A stretch of 64,000 nt of DNA from ZC4RG35 sp040878345 (GTDB lineage Bacteria; Actinomycetota; Acidimicrobiia; Spongiisociales; ZC4RG35): NCBI GenBank assembly GCA_040878345.1, contig JBBDML010000018.1:1-64000 (forward strand). Reading direction: 5' to 3'. This document shows, piece by piece, positions 41,569 to 50,204 of the stretch. Under the pieces are notes generated by a model. It was not told where the DNA came from, made no database searches, and saw only the letters and a program-made list of their open reading frames with translations. Made by a program: the position numbers and the translations under genes. Each line of letters starts with the position of its first letter. The first letter of the stretch is position 1.

Positions 41569-42012
41569 GTGCCCAAGGAGACCTTCAGCCACTCGGCGAT
41601 CTCGAAGGCAACGAGGGACCAGGCATGGGCTGCCCTCGACCGTCCGACGACCTGGGAGGGCATCGCTGGGGTGGACCGGGTGGTCGATCCGATCATCGAC
41701 GAGCACGGGCGTCTCCGCGGGTTCTCCTTCGAGACGATGATCGGCGGGCGGCCCTATCGGGGAACGGCAACACCCCTCCAACGGGTGGAGGGTTCGACGA
41801 TGAGTTGGTCCATAGACAGCTCGGAGGTCCTGGGGGTCACCGGCGTCGACCTTCACGACGTCGAGGAGGGCACCGTTGTGACGGTCACCATCGAAGTGGA
41901 GACTGCCGGGGTGTTGTCGGCGTTGTTGTTCCCGGTCATCGTCGCCTCATTGCGGACAAGCCTCCCGGAAGTCGTGGAGACCTTTGTCGCTGGCTTTGCG
42001 CGCGACATCTGA
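41569..42012 (+). CDS. SRPBCC/polyketide cyclase-like protein
   Basis: The 147-residue protein has the pattern of the SRPBCC helix-grip fold. The N-terminus has FSHSAISKATRDQAWAALDRPTTWEGIAGVDRVV, middle strands lie around FETMIGGRPYRGTATPL, and a long C-terminal helix closes the pocket (ASLRTSLPEVVETFVAGFA). Such proteins bind hydrophobic ligands or act as small cyclases/dehydratases. The GTG start 41569 follows TATGTT (41557-41562) by 6 nt, suggesting a leaderless mRNA. The VapBC operator begins directly after its stop. Confidence 0.75.
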   Translation: MPKETFSHSAISKATRDQAWAALDRPTTWEGIAGVDRVVDPIIDEHGRLRGFSFETMIGGRPYRGTATPLQRVEGSTMSWSIDSSEVLGVTGVDLHDVEEGTVVTVTIEVETAGVLSALLFPVIVASLRTSLPEVVETFVAGFARDI

Positions 42013-42015
42013 CAC

Positions 42016-42047
42016 CTGCACATGTGTTGCACATGTGCAGATATATT
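42016..42047 (+). promoter_or_regulatory. vapBC operator and -10 element
   Basis: CTGCACATGTG and CACATGTGCAG form a perfect 11 bp inverted repeat with a 3 bp spacer at 42016-42040. TATATT at 42042-42047 is the likely -10 and ends 6 nt before the vapB ATG. The palindrome covers the expected -35 region, as usual for autorepression by a VapB-VapC complex. Confidence 0.8.
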
Positions 42048-42053
42048 GATCAC

Positions 42054-42284
42054 ATGCCAAAGATGGTCCAGATTCGCAACATGCCGGACGAGGTGCACCG
42101 TCGTCTCAAGGCGCAGGCAACTGCGGCCGGGCTGTCGCTCTCCGAGTACCTGCTGCGCGAGGTGACCCAACTCGCCGGCGGATTGACCCTCGAGGAGGTG
42201 GTGGAGCGGGCCCGCCTTCGCGGGCCGGCCAAGCCAGGTAGGCCCATCGAGGACATCATCCGAGACATGCGCGGACGCCCATAA
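42054..42284 (+). CDS. VapB/FitA-like ribbon-helix-helix antitoxin
   Basis: The 76-residue protein has an N-terminal ribbon-helix-helix motif: VQIRNMPDEVHRRLKAQATAAGLSLSEYLLREV. The C-terminal tail (EEVVERARLRGPAKPGRPIEDIIRDMRGR) would wrap the toxin. FitA-type antitoxins bind their own operator as dimers, here the palindrome at 42016-42040. The next gene encodes a PIN-domain protein and overlaps the stop codon. Confidence 0.88.
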   Translation: MPKMVQIRNMPDEVHRRLKAQATAAGLSLSEYLLREVTQLAGGLTLEEVVERARLRGPAKPGRPIEDIIRDMRGRP

Positions 42285-42679
42285 TCATTCTCGACGCCTC
42301 GGTAATGGTCCCCCTTCTCGTGGATCTGCCTGAGGCGACGATCGCCGTGCTGCGCACCCTGAGCAAGAGGTTCGACGAGCGACGTGGCGCACCACATGTG
42401 ATCGACATCGAGACCACCCACGCTTTGAGACGTCTCAGTGCCACGGGTCGTATCAGTGATCCGGCAGCCTCGACGGCGGTGGAGGACCTCCAGTCGATCA
42501 GGCTGGACCGGTATCCGCACCATCCCCTGCTACCCCGGGTGTGGGAGCTGCGCTCGGTGCTCACCGCGTACGACGCCGCGTACTTGGCTCTTGCCGAGAT
42601 CCTCGATGCACCGCTGATCACCCGGGACCGAGCCTTCCTGTCTGTGGACACCGAGGCCGAGATAGTCCTGGCCGTCTGA
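42281..42679 (+). CDS. VapC-type PIN-domain ribonuclease toxin with ATA start
   Basis: VapC toxins are Mg-dependent RNases. The PIN domain acidic residues are present: Asp in IILDASVMV, Glu in IDIETTHALRRL, Asp in TAYDAAYLALAE, and Asp in ITRDRAF. The first Asp lies upstream of the only canonical start (ATG 42305), so the true start must be earlier. No ATG, GTG or TTG exists in frame after the upstream stop. The codon at the position of the usual Met is ATA 42281, giving M-I-I-L-D-A-S and an ATAA overlap with the vapB stop. Translation may be weak. Confidence 0.8.
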   Translation: MIILDASVMVPLLVDLPEATIAVLRTLSKRFDERRGAPHVIDIETTHALRRLSATGRISDPAASTAVEDLQSIRLDRYPHHPLLPRVWELRSVLTAYDAAYLALAEILDAPLITRDRAFLSVDTEAEIVLAV

Positions 42680-42695
42680 GGGGGTTCGAACTCCC

Positions 42696-44135
42696 TCAAG
42701 GAGCAGCTTGTTCCGTGAAGTCGTTGTGGGCGAGGGTGGCGGCGTTACTGAGCTCGGACTGGGTCAGGGTGGCGACGACATCACCGTCCTCGTTGACAAA
42801 CTCGAACGAGCTGTCGGGGAGTTCGCGCATGATCGCATACGGTCCTTCGACCGGCCCCCCGGTGAGGAGTCTCCCATCGGTGGTTGTCACCGTCACCTGG
42901 GCCATCCCATCCAAGAGGGCGAAGAACCACCTGTCGAAGACGATGACCACCCCGTCCTTCTCGATGGTGAGCGGTGAGCGGTAGAGCGGAGTCATGTCGA
43001 CCGGTTCGACCACAGGGACAGGGTCGCTGATCAATGGGATACGACCGGCATCGGCTGCGATCGGTCGAAGTATCTCCAGCGCCCTCTCCCTGGCCTCACG
43101 GAAGTAATCGCCGCGCCCTGCCAGAACCCGATCCATGTCGGATGCCAACACCTCGGGTGACACCCCGGAGTCGAGAAAGCCATTCCATCCGCCGACGACG
43201 AGCCAAGTAGGTCCGACCGGCTCGGGGAGGGCAGCCGTCCGAAGCATAACCCGCAGCCTGTCACCCTCCGAGACGACGCCCTCACCGTCCGCCGAGACGA
43301 TGAAGTCGAGCTCAGAAGGCAGTGGTGGAGGAACCCCCTCCTCTGGTGGTGGTTCCGGTCCTGGCGACCACACCTCGGTGACACCGCCTAGATGGATCCT
43401 CAGATAATCCCAGCCGAGCACCTCCCCTGGAGGACTGATTGTCGCCACGGTCCCCTCGGCGATTACTTCGGTCTGCCTCGCGAGCACAAGTTCTGTCGCC
43501 TCAGGCGCTGAGAAGAATGTCAGCGTGGCCAAGGCCTCTCGGGCCCGGGGAAGGTGCGCACTCCAATGCTCGAGGTCCTCAGTGATCACACCAATCGAGC
43601 CATGGCTGGCGACGTACAAGTCGGGCACGGCGTCCGACCCGAACACCGGGACGAGAAAGAAGATCCCCTCGTCCCCGCGAGCCCACGGCAGTTGGTTCTC
43701 GTGCAGACCCGCCGCAGTCTCATCAAACGCGACGTGTGCGACCATCAGCGTCGCCGATCCGTTTGTGCTGCCCAGGAGGACGTCGATGACGTCCAGGGCC
43801 CATATCTCTTTGCCGGTGTCACCGATCTCATAGCGGTCAACGATCCCCGCGAAACGGCCACGTACAACCAGATTCGCATGTGGCACCAACCACCAGCCAC
43901 CGAGCTCCACGTAAACCTCGCCTTCGGTTACAGAGGTCACGTCCGACGTGGTGGTGTTTGGCACTGGTTCCGACACCGTGGACGGAGTACCGGGGTCCGT
44001 CGACGGCGCTGTCGCCGGACCCTGAGTTCCCATGCAGGCTGTCATGGAAGCGCCCAGCACAAGGGCGAAGACCAGGGCGAAGACCAGTCCTCGTCTCCGA
44101 CGGGCAACATCGATGACCCGCAGACCCGCACTCAT
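42696..44135 (-). CDS. secreted lipoprotein, paralog of the next gene
   Basis: I start this 479-residue protein at ATG 44135. The signal peptide has a long basic n-region, then LVFALVFALVLGASMTAC (lipobox MTAC), followed by a Thr/Pro linker. The first mature domain includes ANLVVRGRFAGIVDRY and EIWALDVIDVLLGS, shared with the neighbouring lipoprotein (LADLVVRGRIVG and VVAVEVIEVLAG). The second half is longer and unmatched. Function unknown. The protein should be anchored outside the membrane. Confidence 0.6.
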   Translation of the reverse strand: MSAGLRVIDVARRRRGLVFALVFALVLGASMTACMGTQGPATAPSTDPGTPSTVSEPVPNTTTSDVTSVTEGEVYVELGGWWLVPHANLVVRGRFAGIVDRYEIGDTGKEIWALDVIDVLLGSTNGSATLMVAHVAFDETAAGLHENQLPWARGDEGIFFLVPVFGSDAVPDLYVASHGSIGVITEDLEHWSAHLPRAREALATLTFFSAPEATELVLARQTEVIAEGTVATISPPGEVLGWDYLRIHLGGVTEVWSPGPEPPPEEGVPPPLPSELDFIVSADGEGVVSEGDRLRVMLRTAALPEPVGPTWLVVGGWNGFLDSGVSPEVLASDMDRVLAGRGDYFREARERALEILRPIAADAGRIPLISDPVPVVEPVDMTPLYRSPLTIEKDGVVIVFDRWFFALLDGMAQVTVTTTDGRLLTGGPVEGPYAIMRELPDSSFEFVNEDGDVVATLTQSELSNAATLAHNDFTEQAAP

Positions 44136-44366
44136 CTCGTGCCCCATCCCGACAAGGAGGTATGGCTCACCGGTGGTCCACCAAACGTCTCCTACTCATC
44201 GACTTGGACGCATTCGAACCCATCTCGTTCCTGGAAGATCGACAACACCGCCCTGGACTTGGGACTGGATTCGGTTCGCACCGCTCACCGATCAGGCACG
44301 AGCAGCTCGAGTACCGGCTGGCCTCCTTCCGCGCTGAGGAAGTCCTGGCCTTCTGCTCGCCTTTGG

Positions 44367-45068
44367 TTAGCCGATGGCGGAGGTCAAGTCGCCAACCGTG
44401 GTCAAACGCTCCCACCCGGCTGTCAGATCCTCGATGGGGGCAGTGACTCCTATCAACCTCCCATCCGAGGTGACCAAGATGAATCCCTCGACGTAGGCCG
44501 CCGTGAGCGGGACACCGGAGGGCCTGCCAGCTCCCTTGTCGATCACCGTCTCCCAGTAGGGCTCGCTGGTGATGTCATCGAGAAAGAAGACACCCTCCAT
44601 ACGGGGCACGGTGGCAGCGAATGCAGCCGTGTCGTATGGCTCGAGGGGAGGAGTCACAGGCTCACCCAGCGAGTCAGTCGGTAAGTCCTGATCGGAATCC
44701 ATCTCCAAGTAGAAGGCAGGATGGGCCACCTCCATGTAGACCCTGTTCTCGTGGATCAATCCCTTGTCTCCTGCCAGGACTTCGATCACCTCGACCGCAA
44801 CCACGGTTGTAGCGATCGCCGGTGGCTCATCGGGCAGGGGAGCGTACAACTGACCCGGCTCCGCTCCAACGATGCGTCCTCTCACCACCAGATCCGCCAA
44901 GCCGGCTAGCTCCGCAGGCCCCGTTGTGGGTTCGTAGTCGAACTGGGTCTTCCTCGTCTCCGCCAGGAAAGACTCGAGGTCCCCCTGTTGTGGGCCATCG
45001 AGGCTCGCTGCTTGTGAACAAGCAATCGCGGTGAAAGCGACAAGGATCATCAGACCGAGCGTCCTCAT
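44367..45068 (-). CDS. secreted lipoprotein, shorter paralog
   Basis: The 233-residue protein starts at ATG 45068 with a lipoprotein signal (MRTLGLMILVAFTAIAC). Its single domain (GLADLVVRGRIVGAE, then VAVEVIEVLAGDKGLIHENRVYMEVAHPAFYL) matches the first domain of the preceding lipoprotein. A gap of about 230 bp without a gene separates the two, so they arose by duplication but may be transcribed separately. Function unknown. Confidence 0.6.
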   Translation of the reverse strand: MRTLGLMILVAFTAIACSQAASLDGPQQGDLESFLAETRKTQFDYEPTTGPAELAGLADLVVRGRIVGAEPGQLYAPLPDEPPAIATTVVAVEVIEVLAGDKGLIHENRVYMEVAHPAFYLEMDSDQDLPTDSLGEPVTPPLEPYDTAAFAATVPRMEGVFFLDDITSEPYWETVIDKGAGRPSGVPLTAAYVEGFILVTSDGRLIGVTAPIEDLTAGWERLTTVGDLTSAIG

Positions 45069-45087
45069 TAATGGTCGCGGCTCGGCG

Positions 45088-45759
45088 TCAATACTCGACA
45101 TTGATGTGATCGTCGATGTGGTGTTCATTGAATCTTCTCCACTTAAGCGCAGTGGTTGGTATTTCGCCGTTTCGCATGCAATCGGAGACAGAGTCACCAT
45201 GACGCAGGCCAACGGAATGGCCTGCCTCGTGGCATGCCGACTTGCGCCGGTCCTCAAAATCGTTCGTGCCGATGTCGATCTCCGCAGGGTCGAGGTACAC
45301 ATCGGCTCGAAGACAGATCCCGCTACTGAGCGCAACGCACGTGTACTTACCTCTTACGCCAGCCGGCTGCAGGTTGGAGTCCATCCACCTCACGTCCGTC
45401 GTGGTGTCGCACGACGACTGTCGATAACTACTCATGTCAGTATCCAAAGCCAGGGACGTGTCCATCGCGTAGTTCGCATGTGACTGAAGACCCGCGTCGA
45501 ATCCAGGTCCGTAGCAATAAGTATGAAGGTAGGAGTCGGCCTCATACCCTTCGTCAGGAGGGCCGCCTCCGAACGTATCGGCGTTGGCAGGCAAGGCAAC
45601 GATTGCGACAGCGATCCAGGAAACAACAAGTGCGAGGATCGACCGCTGTGTGAGCGTTAGAACTGAGGGCAGCGGCCTGAGGGCGGGAGCCGCCGTCAAG
45701 GCGCAGGCCACGGTCGCCACCGGGTTCGACGTGGGCGGTCGGGGCCTAACTCTGGACAT
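45088..45759 (-). CDS. secreted metzincin-type zinc metalloprotease
   Basis: Residues 177-187 read HEAGHSVGLRH, which is the full metzincin motif HExxHxxGxxH with three zinc-binding histidines and the catalytic Glu. A methionine follows at SVSDCM, in the right place for the Met-turn. A signal segment (SILALVVSWIAVAIVALPANA) precedes the mature part. Six or more cysteines suggest disulfides in the secreted enzyme. The exact start is uncertain; ATG 45759 gives 223 residues. The catalytic domain is small, similar in scale to snapalysin-type proteases of Streptomyces. Substrate unknown. Confidence 0.78.
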   Translation of the reverse strand: MSRVRPRPPTSNPVATVACALTAAPALRPLPSVLTLTQRSILALVVSWIAVAIVALPANADTFGGGPPDEGYEADSYLHTYCYGPGFDAGLQSHANYAMDTSLALDTDMSSYRQSSCDTTTDVRWMDSNLQPAGVRGKYTCVALSSGICLRADVYLDPAEIDIGTNDFEDRRKSACHEAGHSVGLRHGDSVSDCMRNGEIPTTALKWRRFNEHHIDDHINVEY

Positions 45760-45907
45760 TCGCCGCGATGCCTTCTTGGCGCCACGCCGCAACTCGTCTC
45801 TCCTGCTCTTGCGAGAACTTACCCCCCCCCCAATCGTAACTGTCAACATGCAAATCGCCGGGGGGACCGGGGCATCCCGCTCCTAGGGGCTCAGAACTGC
45901 TGCCCGC

Positions 45908-46273
45908 TCAGACGTCCCCCCCGCCACCCAGGGGCTGCTCGGCGAGCTCCTGGGCGGTCTCCTTGGCCTCTGTGCGGCCCTCGGCGATCCGGGCCCGGTC
46001 GGTGATCAGGGTCACCTGGTTGTGGAGCACCTGGATGAATCCGCCGTGTACCCCGATCAGGACCCGCTCGCCGGCCTCGGGCTCGATCTCGACGGTGCCG
46101 GTTGCCAACGCTCCCATCAATGGCTCGTGGTCGGCCATGATCCCCAGCTCACCGTCGGGGGTGTGGGCGATGACGATGGTGGCCATCCCGCTCCACACCG
46201 TCGCCTCCGGCGACACCACGTCGACCCGGAACGCCTTAGGCATGTTCCTGACCCGGGCGAGTTCGGCCGGCAT
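45908..46273 (-). CDS. atpC: ATP synthase epsilon subunit
   Basis: The epsilon subunit couples the rotor to the catalytic head and can inhibit ATP hydrolysis. The protein has the N-terminal beta-sandwich (FRVDVVSPEATVWSGMATIVIAHTPDGELGIMADHEPLMGAL) and only a short C-terminal part. At 121 residues from ATG 46273 it has the reduced size seen in other actinobacteria. An ATG at 46243 is also possible. It is the last gene of the atp operon. Confidence 0.93.
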   Translation of the reverse strand: MPAELARVRNMPKAFRVDVVSPEATVWSGMATIVIAHTPDGELGIMADHEPLMGALATGTVEIEPEAGERVLIGVHGGFIQVLHNQVTLITDRARIAEGRTEAKETAQELAEQPLGGGGDV

Positions 46274-46276
46274 GCA

Positions 46277-47737
46277 TCAGGCGGCTTCCCCCTTAATCCC
46301 GGCGGCCTTCTTCTCCACGTCCTCACGGCCACCGACCATGTAGAAGGCCTGCTCCGGATACAGGTCCATCTCCCCGTCGATGACCGCCTTGAACGAGGCC
46401 ACCGTCTCCTCGAGCGGGGTGTAGATCCCCGGCTGGCCGGTGAACTGCTCGGCGACGAACATCGGCTGGGCCAGGAACCTCTGGATCCGCCGGGCCCGAC
46501 CCACCACCAGCTTGTCCTCCTCGGAGAGCTCGTCGATCCCGAGGATGGCGATGATGTCCTGGAGGTCCTTGTACCGCTGGAGGATCCTCTGCACCTCGGT
46601 GGCCACGAAGTAGTGCTGGTCACCGACGACCTGAGGGTCGAGGGCCCGGCTGGTCGAGTCCAACGGGTCGACCGCCGGGTAGATGCCCAATGCGGTCAGC
46701 GGTCTCGACAACACGGTGGTGGCGTCGAGATGGGCAAAAGCGGTGTGCGGCGCGGGGTCGGTGATGTCGTCGGCGGGGACGTAGATCGCCTGCAGGGAAG
46801 TGATCGACCGGCCCTTGAGCGAGGTGATCCGCTCCTGGAGGACGCCCATCTCGTCGGCCAGGTTGGGCTGGTAGCCCACCTCCGACGGCATCCGGCCCAA
46901 CAGAGTGGACACCTCCGACCCGGCCTGGGTGAAGCGGAAGATGTTGTCGATGAACAGCAGCACGTCCTGGTTCTGGACGTCCCTGAAGTACTCGGCCACG
47001 GTCAGGGCGGAGAGAGCGACACGGAGACGGACTCCGGGTGGCTCGTCCATCTGACCGAAGACCAGTGCCGCCTTCTCGATGACCCCGGTTTCCTGCATCT
47101 CCAGGTAGAGGTCGTTGCCCTCACGGGTCCGCTCTCCCACACCTGCGAACACCGAGACACCACCGTGCTGGGTGGCGACCCGGTTGATCATCTCCTGGAT
47201 GAGAACGGTCTTGCCGACACCGGCCCCGCCGAACAGACCGATCTTGCCGCCTTGCAGATAGGGGCAGATCAGGTCGAGGACCTTGATCCCGGTCTCGAAC
47301 ACGGTCTTCTGAGGCTCGACGTCCTCGAATAGGGGTGGGGTGCGGTGGATGGGCCAGCGCGGCTCGGAGAAGTCCTGGTCGGGTGCGTCGAGGGAGTCAC
47401 CCCATACATTGAAGATGTGCCCGAGGGTTTGGTCCCCCACCGGAACGGTGAGGGGAGAGCCGGTGTCGACCACCTCGGAGCCCCTGGTCAGGCCATCGGT
47501 GGGTGCCATCGCAATCGCCCTCACCTTGGAGCCACCCAGATGCTGGGCGACCTCGGCGAGCACCCGCTTCTCCTGGCCGGCCAGGGTGAATCTGATCTCG
47601 ATGGCATTGAGGATCTCGGGCAGGTTGTCCGGTGGGAACTCGACGTCCACCACCGGGCCGGCGACCTTGACTATCCGGCCCACGACTCCGGCGTCACGCA
47701 TGTCGGGGCCTTTGGCGTCACTCATGTCTGGCTCCAT
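46277..47737 (-). CDS. atpD: ATP synthase beta subunit
   Basis: The beta subunit holds the catalytic nucleotide sites. The 486-residue protein shows Walker A GGAGVGKTVLIQE, the tract GERTREGNDLYLEM with the catalytic Glu, and Walker B DVLLFIDNIFRFTQAG. The conserved ALGIYPAVDPLDSTSR also follows. It lies between atpG and atpC. Confidence 0.98.
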   Translation of the reverse strand: MEPDMSDAKGPDMRDAGVVGRIVKVAGPVVDVEFPPDNLPEILNAIEIRFTLAGQEKRVLAEVAQHLGGSKVRAIAMAPTDGLTRGSEVVDTGSPLTVPVGDQTLGHIFNVWGDSLDAPDQDFSEPRWPIHRTPPLFEDVEPQKTVFETGIKVLDLICPYLQGGKIGLFGGAGVGKTVLIQEMINRVATQHGGVSVFAGVGERTREGNDLYLEMQETGVIEKAALVFGQMDEPPGVRLRVALSALTVAEYFRDVQNQDVLLFIDNIFRFTQAGSEVSTLLGRMPSEVGYQPNLADEMGVLQERITSLKGRSITSLQAIYVPADDITDPAPHTAFAHLDATTVLSRPLTALGIYPAVDPLDSTSRALDPQVVGDQHYFVATEVQRILQRYKDLQDIIAILGIDELSEEDKLVVGRARRIQRFLAQPMFVAEQFTGQPGIYTPLEETVASFKAVIDGEMDLYPEQAFYMVGGREDVEKKAAGIKGEAA

Positions 47738-47768
47738 GTGTTTGGTTGAACTGTGTTGGCGGTGGATT

Positions 47769-48653
47769 TCATCTCGACTCCACTAGGGCTTCGGCACCAC
47801 CCACGATCTCGGTGATGGCCGTGGTGATCTCAGCCTGCCGGGCGCGGTTGGCCTGAACCCTGAGGACCTTGATCAACTCCTCTGCGTTGTCCGTCGCCGC
47901 CTTCATGGCGCGGCGTCGGGCGCTGTGCTCCGAGGCCGATGCCTCGAGGAGCATGTTGAAGACGATGGCCTCCACATAAGTCGGCAGGAGGCGGTTGAGG
48001 ATCTCCTCGGGCGAAGGCTCGAACTCGTACGAGACCCGGGAGGCCTGCTGGTCGGCTGCCATCTCCGGGGCGGTGATGGGCAACAGCTCCATCCCGACCG
48101 GTACCTGGGTCATCGCCGACTGGAACCTGGTGAAGAAGGTCTCGACGACGTCGATCCTCTCCTCGCCATAGGCCGACATCACGGTCCGGGCGATGGCCCG
48201 GGCGTCACCGTACCCAGGGGTGTCCGTGATCCCCAGGTAGGCCTGCTCGATGCGAAAGCCCCGATATCGGAAATAGGACTGGGCCTTCTTCCCCACGGCG
48301 TAGATCAGGACGTCCCGGCCCTCTTTGACCAGCTGATGGATCCGATGCTCGGCGAGACGGATGATGTTGGTGGCGTAGGCCCCGGCCAGGCCACGATCCG
48401 AGGACACCACCAGGATGCCCACGGTCCTGGGCTCACGACGCTCCAGGAGAAGATGTGAGCTGCTGGCACCGGCCGCACCCACGTTCTGGATCACCTCGAT
48501 CAGCTTCTGGGTGTACGGCTTGGAGCCCAGCACCCTGGCCTGCGCCTTGGGGATGCGGCTGGCCGCGATCAACTCCATGGCGCGGGTGATCTTCTTGGTG
48601 GCCTCGACGCTCTTGATCCGTCGCCGGGTGTCCCGAAGCTGGGCACTGGCCAT
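47769..48653 (-). CDS. atpG: ATP synthase gamma subunit
   Basis: Gamma is the central rotor shaft. The 294-residue protein starts with the coiled-coil helix ASAQLRDTRRRIKSVEATKKITRAMELIAASRIPKAQ and ends with the matching helix MKAATDNAEELIKVLRVQANRARQAEITTAITEIVGGAEAL. Between them lies the Rossmann-like part with VVSSDRGLAGAYATNIIRL. The length is normal. Confidence 0.97.
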   Translation of the reverse strand: MASAQLRDTRRRIKSVEATKKITRAMELIAASRIPKAQARVLGSKPYTQKLIEVIQNVGAAGASSSHLLLERREPRTVGILVVSSDRGLAGAYATNIIRLAEHRIHQLVKEGRDVLIYAVGKKAQSYFRYRGFRIEQAYLGITDTPGYGDARAIARTVMSAYGEERIDVVETFFTRFQSAMTQVPVGMELLPITAPEMAADQQASRVSYEFEPSPEEILNRLLPTYVEAIVFNMLLEASASEHSARRRAMKAATDNAEELIKVLRVQANRARQAEITTAITEIVGGAEALVESR

Positions 48654-48661
48654 CTAGGCGA

Positions 48662-50197
48662 TCACTCCTGACTCCCGGCGAAGCTCTCCTTGAAGGCATT
48701 GATCCCTTCGACCAGGGCGTCCCCCTCGGGGAGCCTGCCCGTCTCCCGGATCCCGGCAAGGACGTTGGAGTAACGGTCCTTGAAGAACTCCCTGAGCTGC
48801 GACTCGAACCGGCGCACGTCGCCGACAGCCACATCGTCCAGGTGGCCCTCGGTGACCGCCAACAGGGCGAGGACCTGCTCCTCCACCGGCACCGGGGCGA
48901 ATTGGGGCTGCTTCAACACCTCGACCACTCGCCGGCCGCGCTCCAGCTGGGCGAGTGAGGCAGAGTCGAGCTCCGACCCGAACTCGGCAAAGGCGGCCAG
49001 CTCACGGAACTGAGCCAGGTTGAGACGCAGCGGCCCGGCGATCTTCTTCATGGCGTTGATCTGGGCGTTGCCACCGACCCGGGACACCGACTCACCAGCA
49101 TTCAATGCTGGGCGAACCCCCTGGAAGAAGAGGTCGGTCTCGAGGAAGCACTGACCGTCGGTGATCGAGATCACGTTGGTCGGTATATAGGCCGAGATGT
49201 CGTTGGCCTTGGTCTCGATGACGGGAAGACCGGTGAGGCTCCCCCCTCCCAGCTGGTCCGATAGCTTGGCGCAGCGCTCGAGGAGCCGGCTGTGGAGGTA
49301 GAAGACGTCGCCGGGATATGCCTCACGCCCGGGCGGGCGCCGCAGCAGCAGTGAGATCTCCCGATAGGCAACCGCCTGCTTGGAGAGGTCATCGAAGATG
49401 ATCAGGGCATGCTCTCCGTTGTACATCCAGTGCTGGCCGATGGCCGAGCCGGCGTAGGGGGCGTACATCTGGAGGGCGGGAGCGTCGGAGGCGGCGGCGT
49501 GGACCACCACGGTGTACTCCATGGCCCCGTGAGCCCGCAGGGTTTCGACCACCTCGGCCACCGTCGAGGCCTTCTGGCCGATGGCGACGTAGATGCACTT
49601 GACCGCCTGATCGGTCCCCCAAAACTGCTTCTGGTTGATGATGGTGTCGACCAGGAGAGCGGTCTTGCCGGTCTGACGGTCGCCGATGATGAGCTGGCGC
49701 TGTCCGCGCCCGATCGGTGTCATCGAGTCGATCGCCTTGATACCGGTCTGGAGCGGCTCGGTGACCGGCTGACGCTGCACCACTGAGGGAGCCTGGGTCT
49801 CCAGCAACCGCCGCTCTGTGGTCTGGATCGGCCCCAGGCCGTCGATCGGATTGCCCAGAGAGTCGATGACCCGTCCCAGGAGACCATCGCCGACCGGGAC
49901 CGAGAGAAGGGTCCCGGTCTGCTTGACCGGGTTCCCCTCCTCGATGTGGTTGTACTCGCCGAGGAACACCACCCCGAGATCGTCCTCGTCGATGTTGAGG
50001 GCCACGCCCATCAAACCCCTCGGGAACTCGAGCAGCTCGGAGGCCATGACGCTGGGAAGGCCCTCGACACGGGCGACGCCATCGGCGATCGAGGTGACGT
50101 ACCCGACCGTCTCCTTGTCGAGTCCGGGCTCCCAACCTGCCAGGTTGGCCCGGAGAGACTCGGTGATCTGATCGGCGGTGATGGTCATCTCGGACAT
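48662..50197 (-). CDS. atpA: ATP synthase alpha subunit
   Basis: Alpha forms the non-catalytic nucleotide sites of the head. The 511-residue protein has Walker A GDRQTGKTALLVD, the arginine-finger region ISITDGQCFLETDLFFQGVRPALNAGESVSRVGG, and the usual N-terminal barrel (VTSIADGVARVEGL). No insertions or losses are visible. Confidence 0.98.
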   Translation of the reverse strand: MSEMTITADQITESLRANLAGWEPGLDKETVGYVTSIADGVARVEGLPSVMASELLEFPRGLMGVALNIDEDDLGVVFLGEYNHIEEGNPVKQTGTLLSVPVGDGLLGRVIDSLGNPIDGLGPIQTTERRLLETQAPSVVQRQPVTEPLQTGIKAIDSMTPIGRGQRQLIIGDRQTGKTALLVDTIINQKQFWGTDQAVKCIYVAIGQKASTVAEVVETLRAHGAMEYTVVVHAAASDAPALQMYAPYAGSAIGQHWMYNGEHALIIFDDLSKQAVAYREISLLLRRPPGREAYPGDVFYLHSRLLERCAKLSDQLGGGSLTGLPVIETKANDISAYIPTNVISITDGQCFLETDLFFQGVRPALNAGESVSRVGGNAQINAMKKIAGPLRLNLAQFRELAAFAEFGSELDSASLAQLERGRRVVEVLKQPQFAPVPVEEQVLALLAVTEGHLDDVAVGDVRRFESQLREFFKDRYSNVLAGIRETGRLPEGDALVEGINAFKESFAGSQE

Positions 50198-50204
50198 ATG
50201 GCTC

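Noticed and set aside
46022..47332. Long plus-strand frame (436 codons) opposite atpD
   Set aside because: It is a high-GC antisense by-product of atpD, rich in His/Gly/Arg/Leu with no family features. The same holds for similar frames opposite the BMC, argH, paa and rho genes.
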